DNA from: Malus domestica
Lineage: Eukaryota > Streptophyta > Magnoliopsida > Rosales > Rosaceae
Length of the DNA stretch: 64,000 nt
NCBI RefSeq assembly: GCF_042453785.1
Contig: NC_091663.1
Location: 35,638,001-35,702,000 of the forward strand
Direction: 5' to 3'
Below the pieces are notes generated by a model, which searched no databases, was not told the origin of the DNA, and worked only from the letters and a program-made list of their open reading frames with translations. Shown here one piece after another: positions 21,329 to 33,280 of this stretch; positions within the stretch are counted from its first letter, which is position 1, and each line of letters begins with the position of its first letter. A program made the translations under genes and the position numbers.

Positions 21329-23287
21329 CTATAGCCTTTGCTTCACCCGCCTGCCATGGATGTCACTGCCATCGGGAATAGCTTCATTCCCTTGCCTAAA
21401 TAAGGATGCAGAATGCTCATTAACACTAGCTACATATTCCAAGAGATCGGTCAGAATGGACGGGCAGCTTTCCTTCAAGTGTTTGTAACCATCTGTTTGC
21501 ATAACACCTGCAAAACAAAAACAGTATAACTAAGTATCAATAAATGAGTTACATAGCATTTCTATTCAGAACCCAATGATTAAACAAAGACTACACAAGG
21601 ACCAAAACGACATGAGAAGTAACACAAAAACATAAATTACATTTAATGCCCTACTTTTACCAACCATTTTCAAAGGCTTACGTACAAAATCCACACGTAA
21701 AATACTTAACGAATGAAGAATATTAATTTCTCCTACCAATTATCATCCACATATAACCAAATTATCATCCATAATCATCATCAACAATTCTACTTTCCAG
21801 AGTTTTGTGAAATAAAGCCTCATAGAGAAATGGGTTACCTAATAGATTTCCGGGATTTGCAATGAATCTGAGACACACAGGTTTCAGCTGGGAGCAGTGA
21901 TGTTGTTCTGCCAAAGCTAATGTCGTTGCCACATTGTTTATAGCGACATCCTGGCAAAGATTTGCCTCACACATCAACCTGAGCCTGTCTAAGCCATAGC
22001 GATCCGCTGCTGCAAGCAGATGCTGAGCCATCAAAGTGGAAGCCCCATTGGAGTTGATTCCAGTAAGCTCTTCCATGTCAGGCAGTGAATCCCAGTATAT
22101 AAAATGAAGTAACGCCTGCACACGGACAAAATGAATCCCAAATTGGGATTTTTCCATGAAAACGAATCTTATTACTTCTTGCTAGGCCACATTATACCAC
22201 TTAATACCAAACGACAAAAAATCACTACTGCAATACATATCAGAGTACCGACATCAATGATGCAATCTGCTAGTGACATTGCAGCTAAAGTAAATACGAG
22301 ATCAAAGTCATGGATACCAAACAAATACCGTAACCAACTTATAACGTTAAGTGCAAAAGTTTATCGGCATCAGTAACCAAAGAAAAGAGGAAATGCAACA
22401 AACCTTGAAGACTGGAGCCTCTATGTCCTCAACTTTTATGCAACGAGTGTTCTGATCTTTCATGGGACCAAATAGTTGGGCCCGGAATACAGGTGATCGA
22501 GCTGCTAGGACCAACTTGTGAGCACAGAAAATTTCCTCGTCCACTTCGAAACTTACATCAGTTCCCTTTCCGGTTTCCAGTAGCTTGCCAAACTGATGGG
22601 TCATGCTGGATGGCGGTATCGGTATAGAGTAAATTTTTGGTCCCTGTGTATGTGACTTGACAACACCAACCATACAGTTGACTGATAGGCAATCATCTTT
22701 AAGGTAGTCTGATGTCTCCAAAGAAGTTCTTTTGAAAAAACGTTTGTAACCCCTGCATTATATAAAGCAATACACTTTCATCACAAAAGAAATAACCCAA
22801 AAGAAAGATACCAACGAATACGCAATCAATCAAAAACCCGAAAAAATTCGGAAACCCACCACATGCTTCCGCGATACTTGAGCGTGTAAGGGCCGCTATC
22901 CAATGTCCTCCCGAAATGGCTATGCACCTTGTGCCTCTCGTTCCCGCTCTGGTCCAAAAGCGTCAATTCGAACAGCGCTCTCACATCGGTTCCTTCGCTG
23001 GCGAGCGCGATGAAGAGCGAGACGTAGGCGGCATTGTCCTCAACGCTCTTGCCGTCCGGGTAGAAATAGATGGCCCACGAAAACCCACCCACATTAAACG
23101 TATCGGAAGCTATGTACTTGCCAATCCCAATCCCCTTGGACAGCGAATAGCCGTTGATCTTGAAATGGTGGGTCCCGTTGACGGTCTCGGTGATCGACGT
23201 CGACGCAGTGGTGGTCGGAGGCGGCAAAGAGGCTGGAGAAGACGAAGACGACGAGGGCCTGGAGGTTTCTCTGAGAACCTTACCCAT
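21329..23287 (-). CDS. BPM: BTB/POZ and MATH domain protein (BPM1/2/3 type)
   Basis: Substrate adaptor of cullin-3 ubiquitin ligases: the MATH domain binds targets (in Arabidopsis, HB6, MYB56 and other factors) and the BTB domain binds CUL3. Four exons with GT-AG ends join in frame: 22860-23287, 22404-22752, 21839-22115 and 21329-21507, giving 410 residues, the usual size of BPM1-3. A serine/proline/threonine-rich start (10-35) is followed by MATH at about 36-165 ([31 protein letters not shown]), BTB at about 195-320 ([24 protein letters not shown]) and a BACK-like tail with ALAEQHHC ending RRVKQRL. The ATG at 23287 is chosen because upstream codons are non-ATG. No damage is visible. Which of BPM1, 2 or 3 it corresponds to is undecided. 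Confidence 0.95.
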
Positions 23288-23573
23288 CACCCAAATGAAT
23301 TACTCGGATTTGGGATCTAGGGTTTAATCGGAATGTTGGAATTCGGATAAAATTGGATGGGGAAATGAGGAAGTTAGGACCTTCGGAAAGAGAAAGATTC
23401 AATCTTTTCCTGGAGATTTTCTCGGGAAAGTGAGAATCTAGGGTTTCGTTTCTCGAAGGTGAATTTGCAGGGCTTCGGAATGAGAGCGAAGAGAGAGAGA
23501 GGAGAGAGAGGGAACGGGAAGTGGAAGACGATGACTTGTGAAGGTGTATTTTTATAGTTGCCTTTTCTGACAT

Positions 23574-24540
23574 GTGAATTATTGAAGGCGGAATGAATCC
23601 CCTCTGGAACTAAACGAACCGAGTTCTGTTTGTAATCGTTGAATTAAATTTTAATGGTTCGAAACATTTGACGAGGAGGCTCAATATTTTTTAGATCCGG
23701 AGACTATTCGGTTCCTTTGAAAGGAAAATGAAGAAAGCGGCCCTTGCCGACCTACATAATCGTTAACCAACTCACGCTCCCATTAACCTACTTAACAAAT
23801 AGAGTTTTCATCGTGGCTATCTTTTTTTTTTAATTTTTTTTATTCATGAATGATTTTAACTTCTCTAAATTAATTGTTTTATAATTTTTAAGTGATAAAA
23901 AAATAAATGGTTATAATATTTGTACAAGTGAAATATGTTAATCATAAGCGAGAGATAAATAAGTTTTTCATAGAAAATATACAAGTATTGTCCTTTTATT
24001 ACACTTGATTCATAGGACTTTAAAAGTTTATCTTTCTATGTATAAAAAACATGTAGCCTATTTGGAACACCAAGTTCACTTAGTATGACTTGATAAAAAA
24101 AATGATTCAAATACAAATTTAAATTGCTACAATGATTACTCTTTTGAATCTTGTCGATATGTCGTCTTGATAGATAATATGTTCAATATTATGAGAAACT
24201 ATTAGATTTGACATTTGATTTGTAAAATTTCAATTCAACTCAGTTTTCATCTCATTTATTTTCAAAAAAAAAAAAAAAGATTACAAAAAGTGATTTAGCT
24301 ATAATTATACATATTTAATATAATCATCATTTCAACAATCAGATGATAATTATATCAAATACATATTTTCATATGATTTATATTGGAGGGTTAGATAGTA
24401 GTTATATTAAATATATGCAACAATTGTAGCCATTTTATACAATTTGCTATTTGTTTTTTCATTTATTTGTTGAATCGGGGATTATGTTTGTCGTAACGCG
24501 CCACTTGGCGATGTGCCTCTCTGGAATCTGGATGATGAGG
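23574..24540. other. Intergenic stretch upstream of the BPM gene, no gene seen
   Basis: AT-rich DNA without a supportable ORF; the first few hundred bases left of 23.6 kb would include the BPM promoter. No clear TATA or repeat boundary recognised. Confidence 0.5.
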
Positions 24541-24554
24541 GAGGTCACTCTACC

Positions 24555-24745
24555 GAGGACGGAGATTCTCGGATCTTATCTATTAAAGTCATCAAATCAA
24601 GTGATTCGGAATTTCTAAATTTTATTCAATAGCTCATCCGTTTTGATTCTTTAAAAATTATGATAAATTTTTTACTGTTTGATGAAATTTGAAAAATCTG
24701 AATCACTTGATCCGATGATCTTGATAGAAGAAATCCGAAAATAAT
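24555..24745. mobile_element. MITE-like element with ~45-bp imperfect inverted ends
   Basis: The left end GGATCTTATCTATTAAAGTC...AAGTGATTCGG is inverted at the right (CTGAATCACTTGATCC...TTGATAGAAGAAATCC). About 190 bp overall, AT-rich, non-coding. TSD not established. Confidence 0.55.
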
Positions 24746-25210
24746 ATCTTTCCCTGTACCAAAAGGACCACGCTACATCCTGGTGAGACCATGTCATTAT
24801 GCCACGTGTATAATAAGATAAACCTGATAGATTTCCTATCATCAGTTGTTCAGGTAGAATAAGCTAGAAAAACAATAAAATGTGCTAAAATGTGTTGTGA
24901 GTGTTGTCACATGAGAAAAACTTAATGCTACATATTAAACAACATTGTGTCACAACTATCGTAATTCAGTTAGTTAAGAATATTTAATTTTATTAAATTC
25001 GATTTCGCTATTTTCATGCCACGTGAGAAAAGACAAGAAGATTTTGTTTTTAATTGTTAAGGGAGCTTTCATTGGCAAGTGTTTCATCACAATATGAACA
25101 ATTGTGAGAATTCAAAGCATCGATATTAATAATAATAATATTAGATCACATGCTCATAGTTAATAATGCGTCGATATTATATGTATCATGTATGAATGAA
25201 CCAACTGGTA

Positions 25211-25408
25211 GGGAAGAGATCTCTTTCGGATTTCTTCCACCAAAGTCTCATAATCAATTAATTCGGGCTCTTGAAATTGATCAAACGGCTACAAACATGG
25301 AGCTCTTTAAAAGTTATAATAATTTTAGCCATTTAATCAAATTTCATAAATCCGGATTAATTGATTGTGTGGCTTTGGTGGGAGAGATCCAAAAGGGATC
25401 TCTTCCCC
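25211..25408. mobile_element. hAT-type MITE, 198 bp, with 8-bp TSD
   Basis: Flanked by perfect AACTGGTA at 25203-25210 and 25409-25416. The arms are long inverted repeats of about 60 bp: left GGGAAGAGATCTCTTTCGG...CACCAAAG, right the inverted equivalent ending GGATCTCTTCCCC. Eight-base duplications point to the hAT superfamily. The ORF running across it is incidental. Confidence 0.85.
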
Positions 25409-25899
25409 AACTGGTAAGACGGTCTGCCACAAAATTGCCTCGTGCGACGACCGTTGCTGCAACCCCCATTTTGACTTGAAAAAATGGTGGTCTGTGTTTG
25501 TGTGTTTGGAAGGTGAAAATGCTATGCTACGAACAAATATTTGTCCTCGTGGTTTAATATATAGTAGGTTGATGTTTGGTACTCATATTTATTTCCTCCT
25601 ACAAGTCAATTCTTCTTATTTTGTTGACCATATGATTATGTATATATGCATGCAGATGCAGTATACAGTTATGCATTTACTATAACAAGATGATCGATTA
25701 ATGCCTTTACTTTAAAGGAGGTTTCTTAGCTAAAATGGTTTTTCAAATCGACATGATTCTTTTTTCTTTGGTTTTTGACAACCATTGGTCCCTTAATTTT
25801 TCAAAACGTGCAGCTACAATCATTTTCATCAATTCCGTTAGAACTTCTATCACAATAAGTTATGCGCCACACACGTGAGGTTGAATCAAGGGGCAACCC

Positions 25900-26260
25900 T
25901 AGAAAATGAAATGAGAAAAATTGCAGCAACGGTCCCTCAACTTTAACCCAATTTGAGAAATAGTCTCTCAACTCCAACCAAATTGGAGCAATTATATCTC
26001 AATCTTAACTTAATTGAAGCAATGGTCCTTCCAACATGATTAATTTTGAAGGAATTCTGATTGAGTTGTTGAAAATGACTATAATTTCACGTTTTGATGA
26101 GTTAATAGACCAATGATCATGAATTTTTAGTTGAGATATCATTGCTCCAATTGGGTTAAATTTGATGGACCATTTCTCAAATGATATCATTGCTCCAATT
26201 GTGTTAAATTTGTAGTTGAGATATCATTGCTCAAATGATCATGAATTTTTTGACAATGAA
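25900..26260. repeat. Diverged inverted/direct repeat cluster
   Basis: GTCCCTCAACTTTAACCCAATTTGAG at the left recurs inverted as ATTGGGTTAAATTTGATGGACC near 26152, and ATATCATTGCTCCAATTG is directly repeated at about 26134 and 26187. Similar wording occurs near 54.8-55.0 kb, suggesting an old dispersed element. No gene. Confidence 0.5.
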
Positions 26261-26412
26261 AATTGATACAAGTGGTCCTTGTGTTTGTTTATTGTAAATC
26301 ATTTTGATTAATCTATAAAAAATCTGTCAATATCCACGTTAAATTCTCACGTGAACGATCATGTGACCCCCTTAAGTGTATTTTTGCCAAACCAACCCGT
26401 CCACTTAACAAG

Positions 26413-26580
26413 GATAAAAAAAAAAGGTCGTACCCAGTGCACAAGGCTCCCGCTTTACGCAGGGTCTGGGAGAGGTGAATGTCGGCTAGCCTTACCCCCA
26501 TTTATGGAGAGGCTGCTCCCAAGTCTCGAACCCGAGACCTACCGCTTATGGGCGAAGGCACTTGCCATCGCACCAAGGAT
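26413..26580 (-). mobile_element. Au-type SINE
   Basis: On the minus strand: a tRNA-like head with A box TGGTGCGATGGCAAG and B box GGTTCGAGACT (26522-26532 on the plus strand), a body ending CCTTGTGCACTGGGTACG, and a T-rich tail (A run at 26415-26425). The T-tail and that 3' end are the signature of the Au SINE family, widespread in angiosperms. It is not a functional tRNA. Confidence 0.85.
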
Positions 26581-26599
26581 GTTGAAAGATTTTTTACAA

Positions 26600-28200
26600 A
26601 ATTACTAAAATGATCGCAGTGAACAAATTCATGAACCATTCTATCAATTTTCATTGTTAAGGGCTAAAATAAGGAGTTATGTCAATCTTAGAGACAATTT
26701 TGGCTAAAAAGCTCATTAAAGGTTTTAATCATCTTCCGTTCTTAACAGCTTCTCCCTAATGGTTGAAAAATTATTGTCCAGGGTTGCTACATGGGGCAGA
26801 AGATTTTATGTTTGAGTTGGTAGAGTCAAGTGACCACAATAGTCGGGGGTCAAATATGTAGTAAATTTGAAGGTTGGCACCATTAATTCAGTAATCAAGA
26901 TTCATCTCTCTATTTGATGAGTCTACCTGAATTTTATCATTACTTGATTGGAAGGTAAAATAAATGGAGTGGTGGGGAATGCCACTATAACTATAGACGA
27001 CTAAGACAAGTCTAACACCACCATAAATACTAGAACATTGACTCACCTAATTTTATTTTATTTTATTTTTTCTTAAAAAAATGGACCAGTTGTTAGCTTC
27101 GTTATGGTAGTTCAACATTTTGAAAGTAAAAAAAACTCATAAAGGCATTTCTTTGGCTATTTTCGTGTGATTCACCAGCCAATAATCAAATCTCGAACGA
27201 TAAAATACGGGTCTAAAATTCGTCTTTAATCACTGGACTACCTCATGGTTCTTGACTCACCTAATTTGATATACAAGTTCAAGCTTCAAATTGTGAAAAT
27301 TTTCGAGTACACCTATCTATAGCATGCATTGTTGAGTTTAATGCATGCTAAAAATATCAAGAAAAAATAAAAAAATATCAATGTTTAGTTAACTGTAGTA
27401 TAATGTCTCCTCAAACGATAAAGATTTTTCAATATTTCTGAAACACGGAACGGAGCACTGAAAAATTACTTGCATTGTGGGTCAATTGTGAAGCAAAGAT
27501 TTTTTTTTTTTTGTCAAATTCGATTCTGGTACGTGTTATCACACGCTACAACATTCCTCATCACTCATCAGCAGTTACTTCTAATCAAAGGTCCAAAATA
27601 TCCTAATCAACAAAAGGCCCACAAACTCAATGGGATGCAAAACGAACGGCCAAGATGATGAGAAATTTTTCATTGTGACGGCAACATAAATGGTACATTA
27701 CGTGTTTTTATGTAAACGATGAAAAATTTTATTTTTTAAGTTATTAACTTTTTAACACACATATCTTACAATTTGTATAATAACACACTTTGTCGTGTGC
27801 ACAATGAAAAATCTCTCCAAGATGACAACCAGAAAAACAAGAAACATATTGGTACGGTGCGTAAATTCACAAACAATGAAACCCAATATGTCAGAGAGTC
27901 CAAGTTGGCAGAAACAGACAACATTTTTATGTCCGATGTGAGAAATCCAACCTGGATTCTCAAGAGATCAGAAACCTCTCGATCAATCAAACAACTGGAC
28001 GGCATAAATCCCACTTTGTTTTTTTGGTTTTTCGATTTAAATTATGTGGCTGCCACGCAAACAGAACCAAAAAAGACTCACCGGTTTCTGAAATCTTGGG
28101 TTTTTGAGGGTCGAGAGATGGATCAGTTTGTGGTGGTGTGAGGAGGCCACGACCCCAAATTAGCAGAGAAATTTGGTTTTCTGGAACTTGGTTTCTCTCG
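26600..28200. other. Intergenic stretch, no gene seen
   Basis: AT-rich, no supportable coding region; contains poly-T runs and a short hairpin AGCATGCATT...AATGCATGCT near 27.33 kb. The final part from about 28.0 kb should include the promoter and leader of the gene starting at 28204. Confidence 0.5.
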
Positions 28201-28203
28201 GCT

Positions 28204-31200
28204 ATGGCGGATAAGGTTTGCCTGATGGCGTTTCATGTTTACCCTCACGGCCTCGTTCTGAACCAGGAGCAACCCATGAGCTCTATCAAGGTAAAAGCAG
28301 AAGGCTTTGAGTTCAGCTTATGACTTTTTTTTTTTTTCTGAAAAAAAAGGTTTCATCTTTGTGTTTATTTTGGAATAATATTCATTTGGTTTGCTTTTTC
28401 TTGATTGGTGTTATGTGATTGTTTGTGTTCTTCTGGGATTCATGTTTGATTTGTGATTTGGGTTTGTTCATGTATTAATCAGTTCAGTTTATCCGAATGT
28501 TTTGGCTTTTGACTTGCAGATAGAAGTTTCCATTTTTGCTTTTGTTTTATAAGGAGATTCATTGGGTTTGTTTTTCTTGCTTGATATCATGTTGTTGTTT
28601 GGGGTTCTTTTGGAATTCATGTTTGATTTGTGATTTGGGTTTGTTCATGTATTAATCAGTTCAGTTTATCCGAAAGTTTTAGCTTTTGACTTTCAGATAG
28701 AAGTTTCCATGTTTGCTTTTGTTTTATAAGGAGATTCATTGGGTTTGTTTTTCTTACTTGATATCATGTTGTTGTTTGGGGTTCTTTTGGGATTCATGTT
28801 TGATTTATGATTTGGGTTTGTTTGGACTCGTTCGGTTGCTTGAGGCCATGTTTGGTGTCTGGTATTGGATTCGTTTGGACTGGATGGTTCATTAGTTTTA
28901 TGGTATGTTGATGGAAGCAATAGTGGCCAACTTTCAAATTTTGTCTAAGTTGAAGGTGGAGGATGGATTAGTCATGAAGGAAATTTTGTCGGAAGAGATA
29001 AGTTTCACTCCTAACTAATCCATCTAATCTTGTGTTGACAAACAAAATTGGGAAGATTACCTTCATTTCTTACTTCAGCATACCTTGGATGTGGTGAGTT
29101 GTTCAATCATGTCTTAGGTACCAAACGTTGCTTGGTTTATCTTGCACGTTTAGCTTTACTTTCAATTTTCTTGTTTCGTTCATAACGAATCCATCTAATC
29201 CCTACAAACAACAACAACCAAGCCTTATCCCACTAAGTGGGGTCGGCTGTATGAATCCTAGAACGACACTGTGCTTGGTTTCTCCTTTCCAATCCCTGCA
29301 ATGCAAGTTTTTTTTGGAAGTGGACCTTCATTTCTTCAACATACTTTCGATGTAGTGAGTTATTCAATCCAATTGCAGGTACCAAATGTGGCTTGATTTT
29401 ATCTTGTAGTTTAGTTCTAATTGGGGTTTCAATTTCTTGTTTCGTTTTATTTTTCGGAAGGAATTGCATGTCTGTTGGTATTTTCCTTTTTCTTTTAAAG
29501 CTGTTGCTAGTAAGTTCATAAAGAATTTGCTGTAGTTGTTTGGTGGTTATCTGTCCTGGTCCCAGGCTCCCTGCCAGTAGTTAGTTTTTCCAAAAGAAAC
29601 TAATCCTTGATTAACACAGGATTTCCAATCATTTATGCCAAGTTTTGGAGCAAAGGAGGAAATCACAAAGTTAGGATCTTTGAAATTGATGTCACAGCAA
29701 TGCGAGGAGCCATGGAAACTCAAAAGTGGAGTGCCGGAGGCCAACTGGTTTGTAAAGACTGTCTCAGAAATTGAAAGACCTGCTCTGAATGTGCAAGGTA
29801 TGCACCTCGTGAGCTTTTTGTTGTATGCAGCTATTGCTTGAAAATATGAGCTTAGTAATGATCAACTTATTTTGGTTCCATTTCTGTTTGTTTCGGTGAT
29901 GTTGAACTTTGGCTATCGTGTTCTATTGCATTTATAGCATGTAAAATTAAGAAATTTTGTATTTTTGCTATCTGATTTATTCTTATTCATGTGTGGTGTG
30001 ACTTTCTATACATGATGGACTCCTGCATCCTAAACAAATGCAAAATAGTTGAATAACTGTAGTGGCAATAAAGACATCGTATGCTCACCATGTTGGGGTT
30101 AGACTATTGGGCCTCGAGTGGCGTTAGCATAATTTTGTTTGTTGCATAGTTATCGCCCTCAATACATGTTCATGCGTACATGCATGCATGATAGACCACA
30201 TGCACTTGTTGAAAAAATGGCTCGATTGAGTATAAGATTGCCCATGAGAATAAAGGAGAATTATAATGGCGTGTGTTTTTATCAATTCATGCATAGTTAC
30301 TGGGATGCAATGAAGGCTGAGGGGAGTGACCGAAATGCTGCTATATCCTTGTTGAATTTGTAAGACTGAAAGATTCTTTCATTGCAGTATGTTGAATTAT
30401 CACTTTTTTGTGCTGATTGCAGATGTTCATCCGGACTCATTGCTGTTCAGCTGTGGAATTGCCGAACATTTCATAAGACGTGAAAAAATGTTGCAGTTCC
30501 TCAGATCAGGAGAAAGTGAAGTGGAGAGAGGCGGAGTAGATATAACCTTACTATATGACTTGATGGGGTTACATGAAATGGGCCAACTACCATCAATGCC
30601 TTCTCTTGTCTACCCGAGTAGGGAGTTGAATACCCAGAAGCCCCTGTTGGACTTTGTAGGCAGCCTTCACTGGAGTTCGAAAGTTACAGTTCAGCCAGAT
30701 GGTCTAGTCTTATTCACAGGTACCGAGGCTGAGATGAAGCATCTCCTTTCAGTTGTTGCTGAATTTTACTCCTTGAGAAACACAGTTGTTTGGAAAAAGC
30801 ACTCTGTGTTGGTTCCACACTTTAAGAGGTACGCATGGACTTGAACCTGTTTTCACTCAAATATGGCACTACCTGTTTTACAGGATCAAATACGTATATT
30901 ACTGCTCAAAATGAAGTTGTTTGGATATACAATTATACTACATGGGTTTCTCTTACCAGTACGGCATAGGTAGATCTCGTGGGCCGAGTTTAAAATGAAT
31001 ATTTCCTTAATAATTCTTGCTTAGAAAATTACTCACCGATTTGATGAATACTCTACTTTCCAACTATAATCTAAATGTTCTCGATTTTTCTGTTCCTATT
31101 CTTTTCTCCTATAACACACACAACCTGACAATGAATTTATGGACCAGTGTGGGGAGCCGGGAAGCAGGAGTTATTATTGATGGAACTTCGTTCAATATGC

Positions 31201-31964
31201 AAGCGACTACCCTTGCTCCCTTAAAGAGGTATTTTTTTTTTCATATTCTGGCTCTTGCTTTGATACTGTATTCCCTTTCTTTCTCCTTTTTAATGACATC
31301 AACTTATATCTTTCAATATCTTCGTATCTACCTGCTTTAAGTGATATCAGTTTCAATACTGAACGAGATATTATCGGTTTCTGCACTTGTACGCCTATTA
31401 TTCCACCAAATGTTCGATCAGGGCATGATTCTTATTGAATTTACGTCTGTTTTACTTAACAGTCCTGAAAAAGTTAAGACAAAGGCGAAGCCAAAGCAGA
31501 AGAGTGGTAAAAAAGCGGGCAAAGATAGAGATCTCTACAAGAGGAACTATTTCCACGCCTGTGAGAGCCTTCTATCCATAATGATGAGCAGAAAGCAGAA
31601 TGGGAAATTGGCAATCCTCTCACTTAAAAGATCTGGCCCCGAGCTTCCGGATCTCCTGACGCAGTTTTCTGCCGCTATTGCTGGAACTGGCTTGGCTGTC
31701 CTCTTCTCTGTCCTCTGTAAAGTAGCTTCTGGGAGGGTACCCTTTTGTGCGTACAAACTCTTGAATACTGGAGTTGCATTTGCATTAGTTTGGCTCTCTT
31801 GGGGGGTGAACAAACTGAGGGACACAATCGTTGAAACCAGCAAGAATTCAAAGAAGCGGGCTTTAAAAGAAGAGGAAATCATGGAAAGGGTAGATAGAAG
31901 CGTGAAGGAGATTTACTTGAGAGCGGGAACATTGATGGCAGTGGCGGTGTTGAGGCTTGCTTGA
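28204..31964 (+). CDS. Conserved plant protein of unknown function with C-terminal membrane segments
   Basis: Five exons join cleanly: 28204-28290, 29620-29797, 30423-30828, 31148-31228 and 31463-31964, giving 417 residues. All junctions are GT-AG and phases agree. I do not recognise a named family; the overall look (conserved aromatic N-terminus MADKVCLMAFHVYPHG, then a DVHPDSLLFSCGIAEH block) is of a single-copy plant gene. Residues 252-271 are strongly lysine-rich (PEKVKTKAKPKQKSGKKAGK); hydrophobic stretches at about 318-338 and 350-367, and a weaker one at 403-417, suggest membrane insertion of the C-terminal third. A possible extra small exon inside the 1.3-kb first intron cannot be excluded, but the present phase is intact without it. 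Function and location are unknown. Confidence 0.85.
28373..28830. repeat. Tandem repeat in intron 1, 178-bp unit, about 2.5 copies
   Basis: The block from GGTTTGCTTTTTCTTG through TAAGGAGATTCATTGG recurs with a period of 178 bp (AAGGAGATTC at 28551 and 28729). Each unit contains TTGACTT(G/T)CAGATAGAAG, a ready-made 3' splice-like site, so the repeat multiplies cryptic acceptors inside the intron. Confidence 0.85.
29205..29285 (-). mobile_element. SINE 3'-end remnant with GTT-rich tail
   Basis: ACAACAACAACC followed by CCCACTAAGTGGGGTCGGCT and ATGAATCC is a common plant SINE tail in reverse; GACCCCACTTAGT with GTTGTTGTTG occurs in the SP1 gene at 51330-51373 in forward orientation. Only the end of the element is recognised. 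Confidence 0.55.
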
Positions 31965-32290
31965 GCATGAAATGAGAAGAGGAAAGAGAAAACGTAAAGA
32001 TGGTTTGAAGAGCATCTGACCGGATGGTGAGTATAAATGTACATATGGTGTCCGATTTGGGTGATCGTCGGACAGATGAAGCTTGATGGGCATGAGGTGA
32101 AGGATCCTTCTTCGAAAGACATTGAATTCTGATTCCGAATCACTCCACTCCACGGCTGACGGGAACCGGAGCTCCCCTGAGCTCTGGCTAATGACCAGTC
32201 TGCCGGTAATAGTAGTTTAGTAGCAATAGTTAATGTAGAATGTAAATTCATATGAGGGTAACATTGTGGTCTGTAACACAATACAATTTT
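31965..32290. other. 3' flank of the unknown gene
   Basis: Likely includes the 3' untranslated region; no further coding potential and no repeat recognised before the plastid-derived insertion begins near 32.3 kb. Confidence 0.5.
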
Positions 32291-32295
32291 GTGCA

Positions 32296-32587
32296 TCGAA
32301 TGTAGGTTCAACTTTTTATTCATTCGTGTTATCCAGGCGGTCCGGGAGGGACCACCACGGCTCCTCTCTTCTTGAGAATCCATAGATCCTTTATCAGTTA
32401 TGGACTATCTCTCGAGCATAGGTTTAGGTTCGGCCTCAATGGGAAAATAAAACGGAGGATCTAACAACGTATCTTCATAGACCAAGAACTACGACATCGC
32501 CCCTTTCATTCTTGGGTGACAGACGAATCGTACCATTCGAGTCTGTTTTTTCATGCTTTTCCCGGAGGTCTGGAGAAAGCTGCAATC
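32296..32587 (+). pseudogene. Nuclear plastid DNA: trnI-GAU group II intron fragment
   Basis: GGCGGTCCGGGAGGGACCAC, CTCGAGCATAGGTTTAGGTT, GACCAAGAACTACGACATCG and GGAGGTCTGGAGAAAGCTGC run in the order and spacing of the intron of plastid trnI-GAU, which lies in the rRNA operon of the inverted repeat. Substitutions and small deletions relative to the plastid sequence as I remember it show it is an old nuclear copy. It stops abruptly at 32587, where rpl2 sequence begins. Confidence 0.75.
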
Positions 32588-33280
32588 CCACTTGTTCAAC
32601 TGTTGCTGAGCAATTTTTGGATCAACAGACCTCCCCAAAAGGTAATTTTAATGCAGCCAGTTTCTTCTCTTTTGCAATCAGTTTTGCAACAGCACATGCT
32701 GCTTTAGCTAATTGTCCACCCTTTTCAAGTATGATTTGTATGTTATGTATGGCCGTGCCTCACCATATTGGTTGAAGTAGATTCTTTTTTTTGATCAATC
32801 AAAACCCCTTCCCAAACTGTACAAGCTTCTTTGAAAGCATACGGCTTTCCGGATGTAGATGATGATATCTATGCAGATGGATCTTATATATGTCTTATAA
32901 TTCTTATATATAGCATATAATGAAGTACCACAAGAGTGGATATATAGGAATCAAAATGTGCCGAATAACTCATGTTATGTTCTACATCTTAGGTCTTCCG
33001 GTTCCTTCATTTGGCTTATGTTTTTCATGTAGCATTCAGACCAAATGACTATGAAATTATGTCGATACTTCCCTATATTACGGGTAACGTAGGAGACCTC
33101 TATCTTTCATGGAGAGAATCCTTAGAATTACCACTGCTTAACTTTCAGTTCGCCTCTAATCATCAAATGAAATGTGAATAACTCGTCATTCTCTTTTGAA
33201 ACAAGGGGTGCTTCTGGTTTTGTAGGTGCTTGAAACAATTGCCTTCCCCATATTACTATATCTCTAGAGTTTTTATTTTC
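32588..33280 (-). pseudogene. rpl2: Nuclear plastid DNA: rpl2 exon 2 (start) and intron 3' half
   Basis: On the minus strand 32588-32790 translates, with gaps, as plastid ribosomal protein L2: AIHNIQI-like, [39 protein letters not shown]. Upstream of it lies a group II intron end with AAAGCCGTATGC and GCTTGTACAGTTTGGGAAG (domain V/VI region), and further intron sequence with GAATGCTACATGAAAAACAT and CATAAGCCAAATGAAGGAAC up to about 33280. Frameshifts and stops exclude function. In the plastid genome rpl2 is not next to trnI-GAU, so the insertion is a mosaic. Confidence 0.8.

Noticed and set aside
23280..23573. 97-codon minus-strand ORF upstream of the BPM start
   Set aside because: Serine-rich reading of the leader; no in-frame link to the BPM start without a stop and no homologue recognised.
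26413..26580. tRNA gene at the A/B-box sequence
   Set aside because: No cloverleaf with a proper acceptor stem; the body and T-rich tail are those of an Au SINE.
30139..30363. 74-codon ORF before exon 3 of the unknown gene
   Set aside because: It does not join the flanking exons in phase with consensus splice sites, and the model is complete without it.
31017..31460. ORFs within introns 3-4 of the unknown gene
   Set aside because: Open only by extension of real exon frames into intron sequence; GT-AG sites at 30828/31148 and 31228/31463 explain the gene.
32512..32775. Plus-strand ORF of 87 codons
   Set aside because: It is the antisense of plastid rpl2 plus trnI intron sequence in a nuclear plastid insertion.
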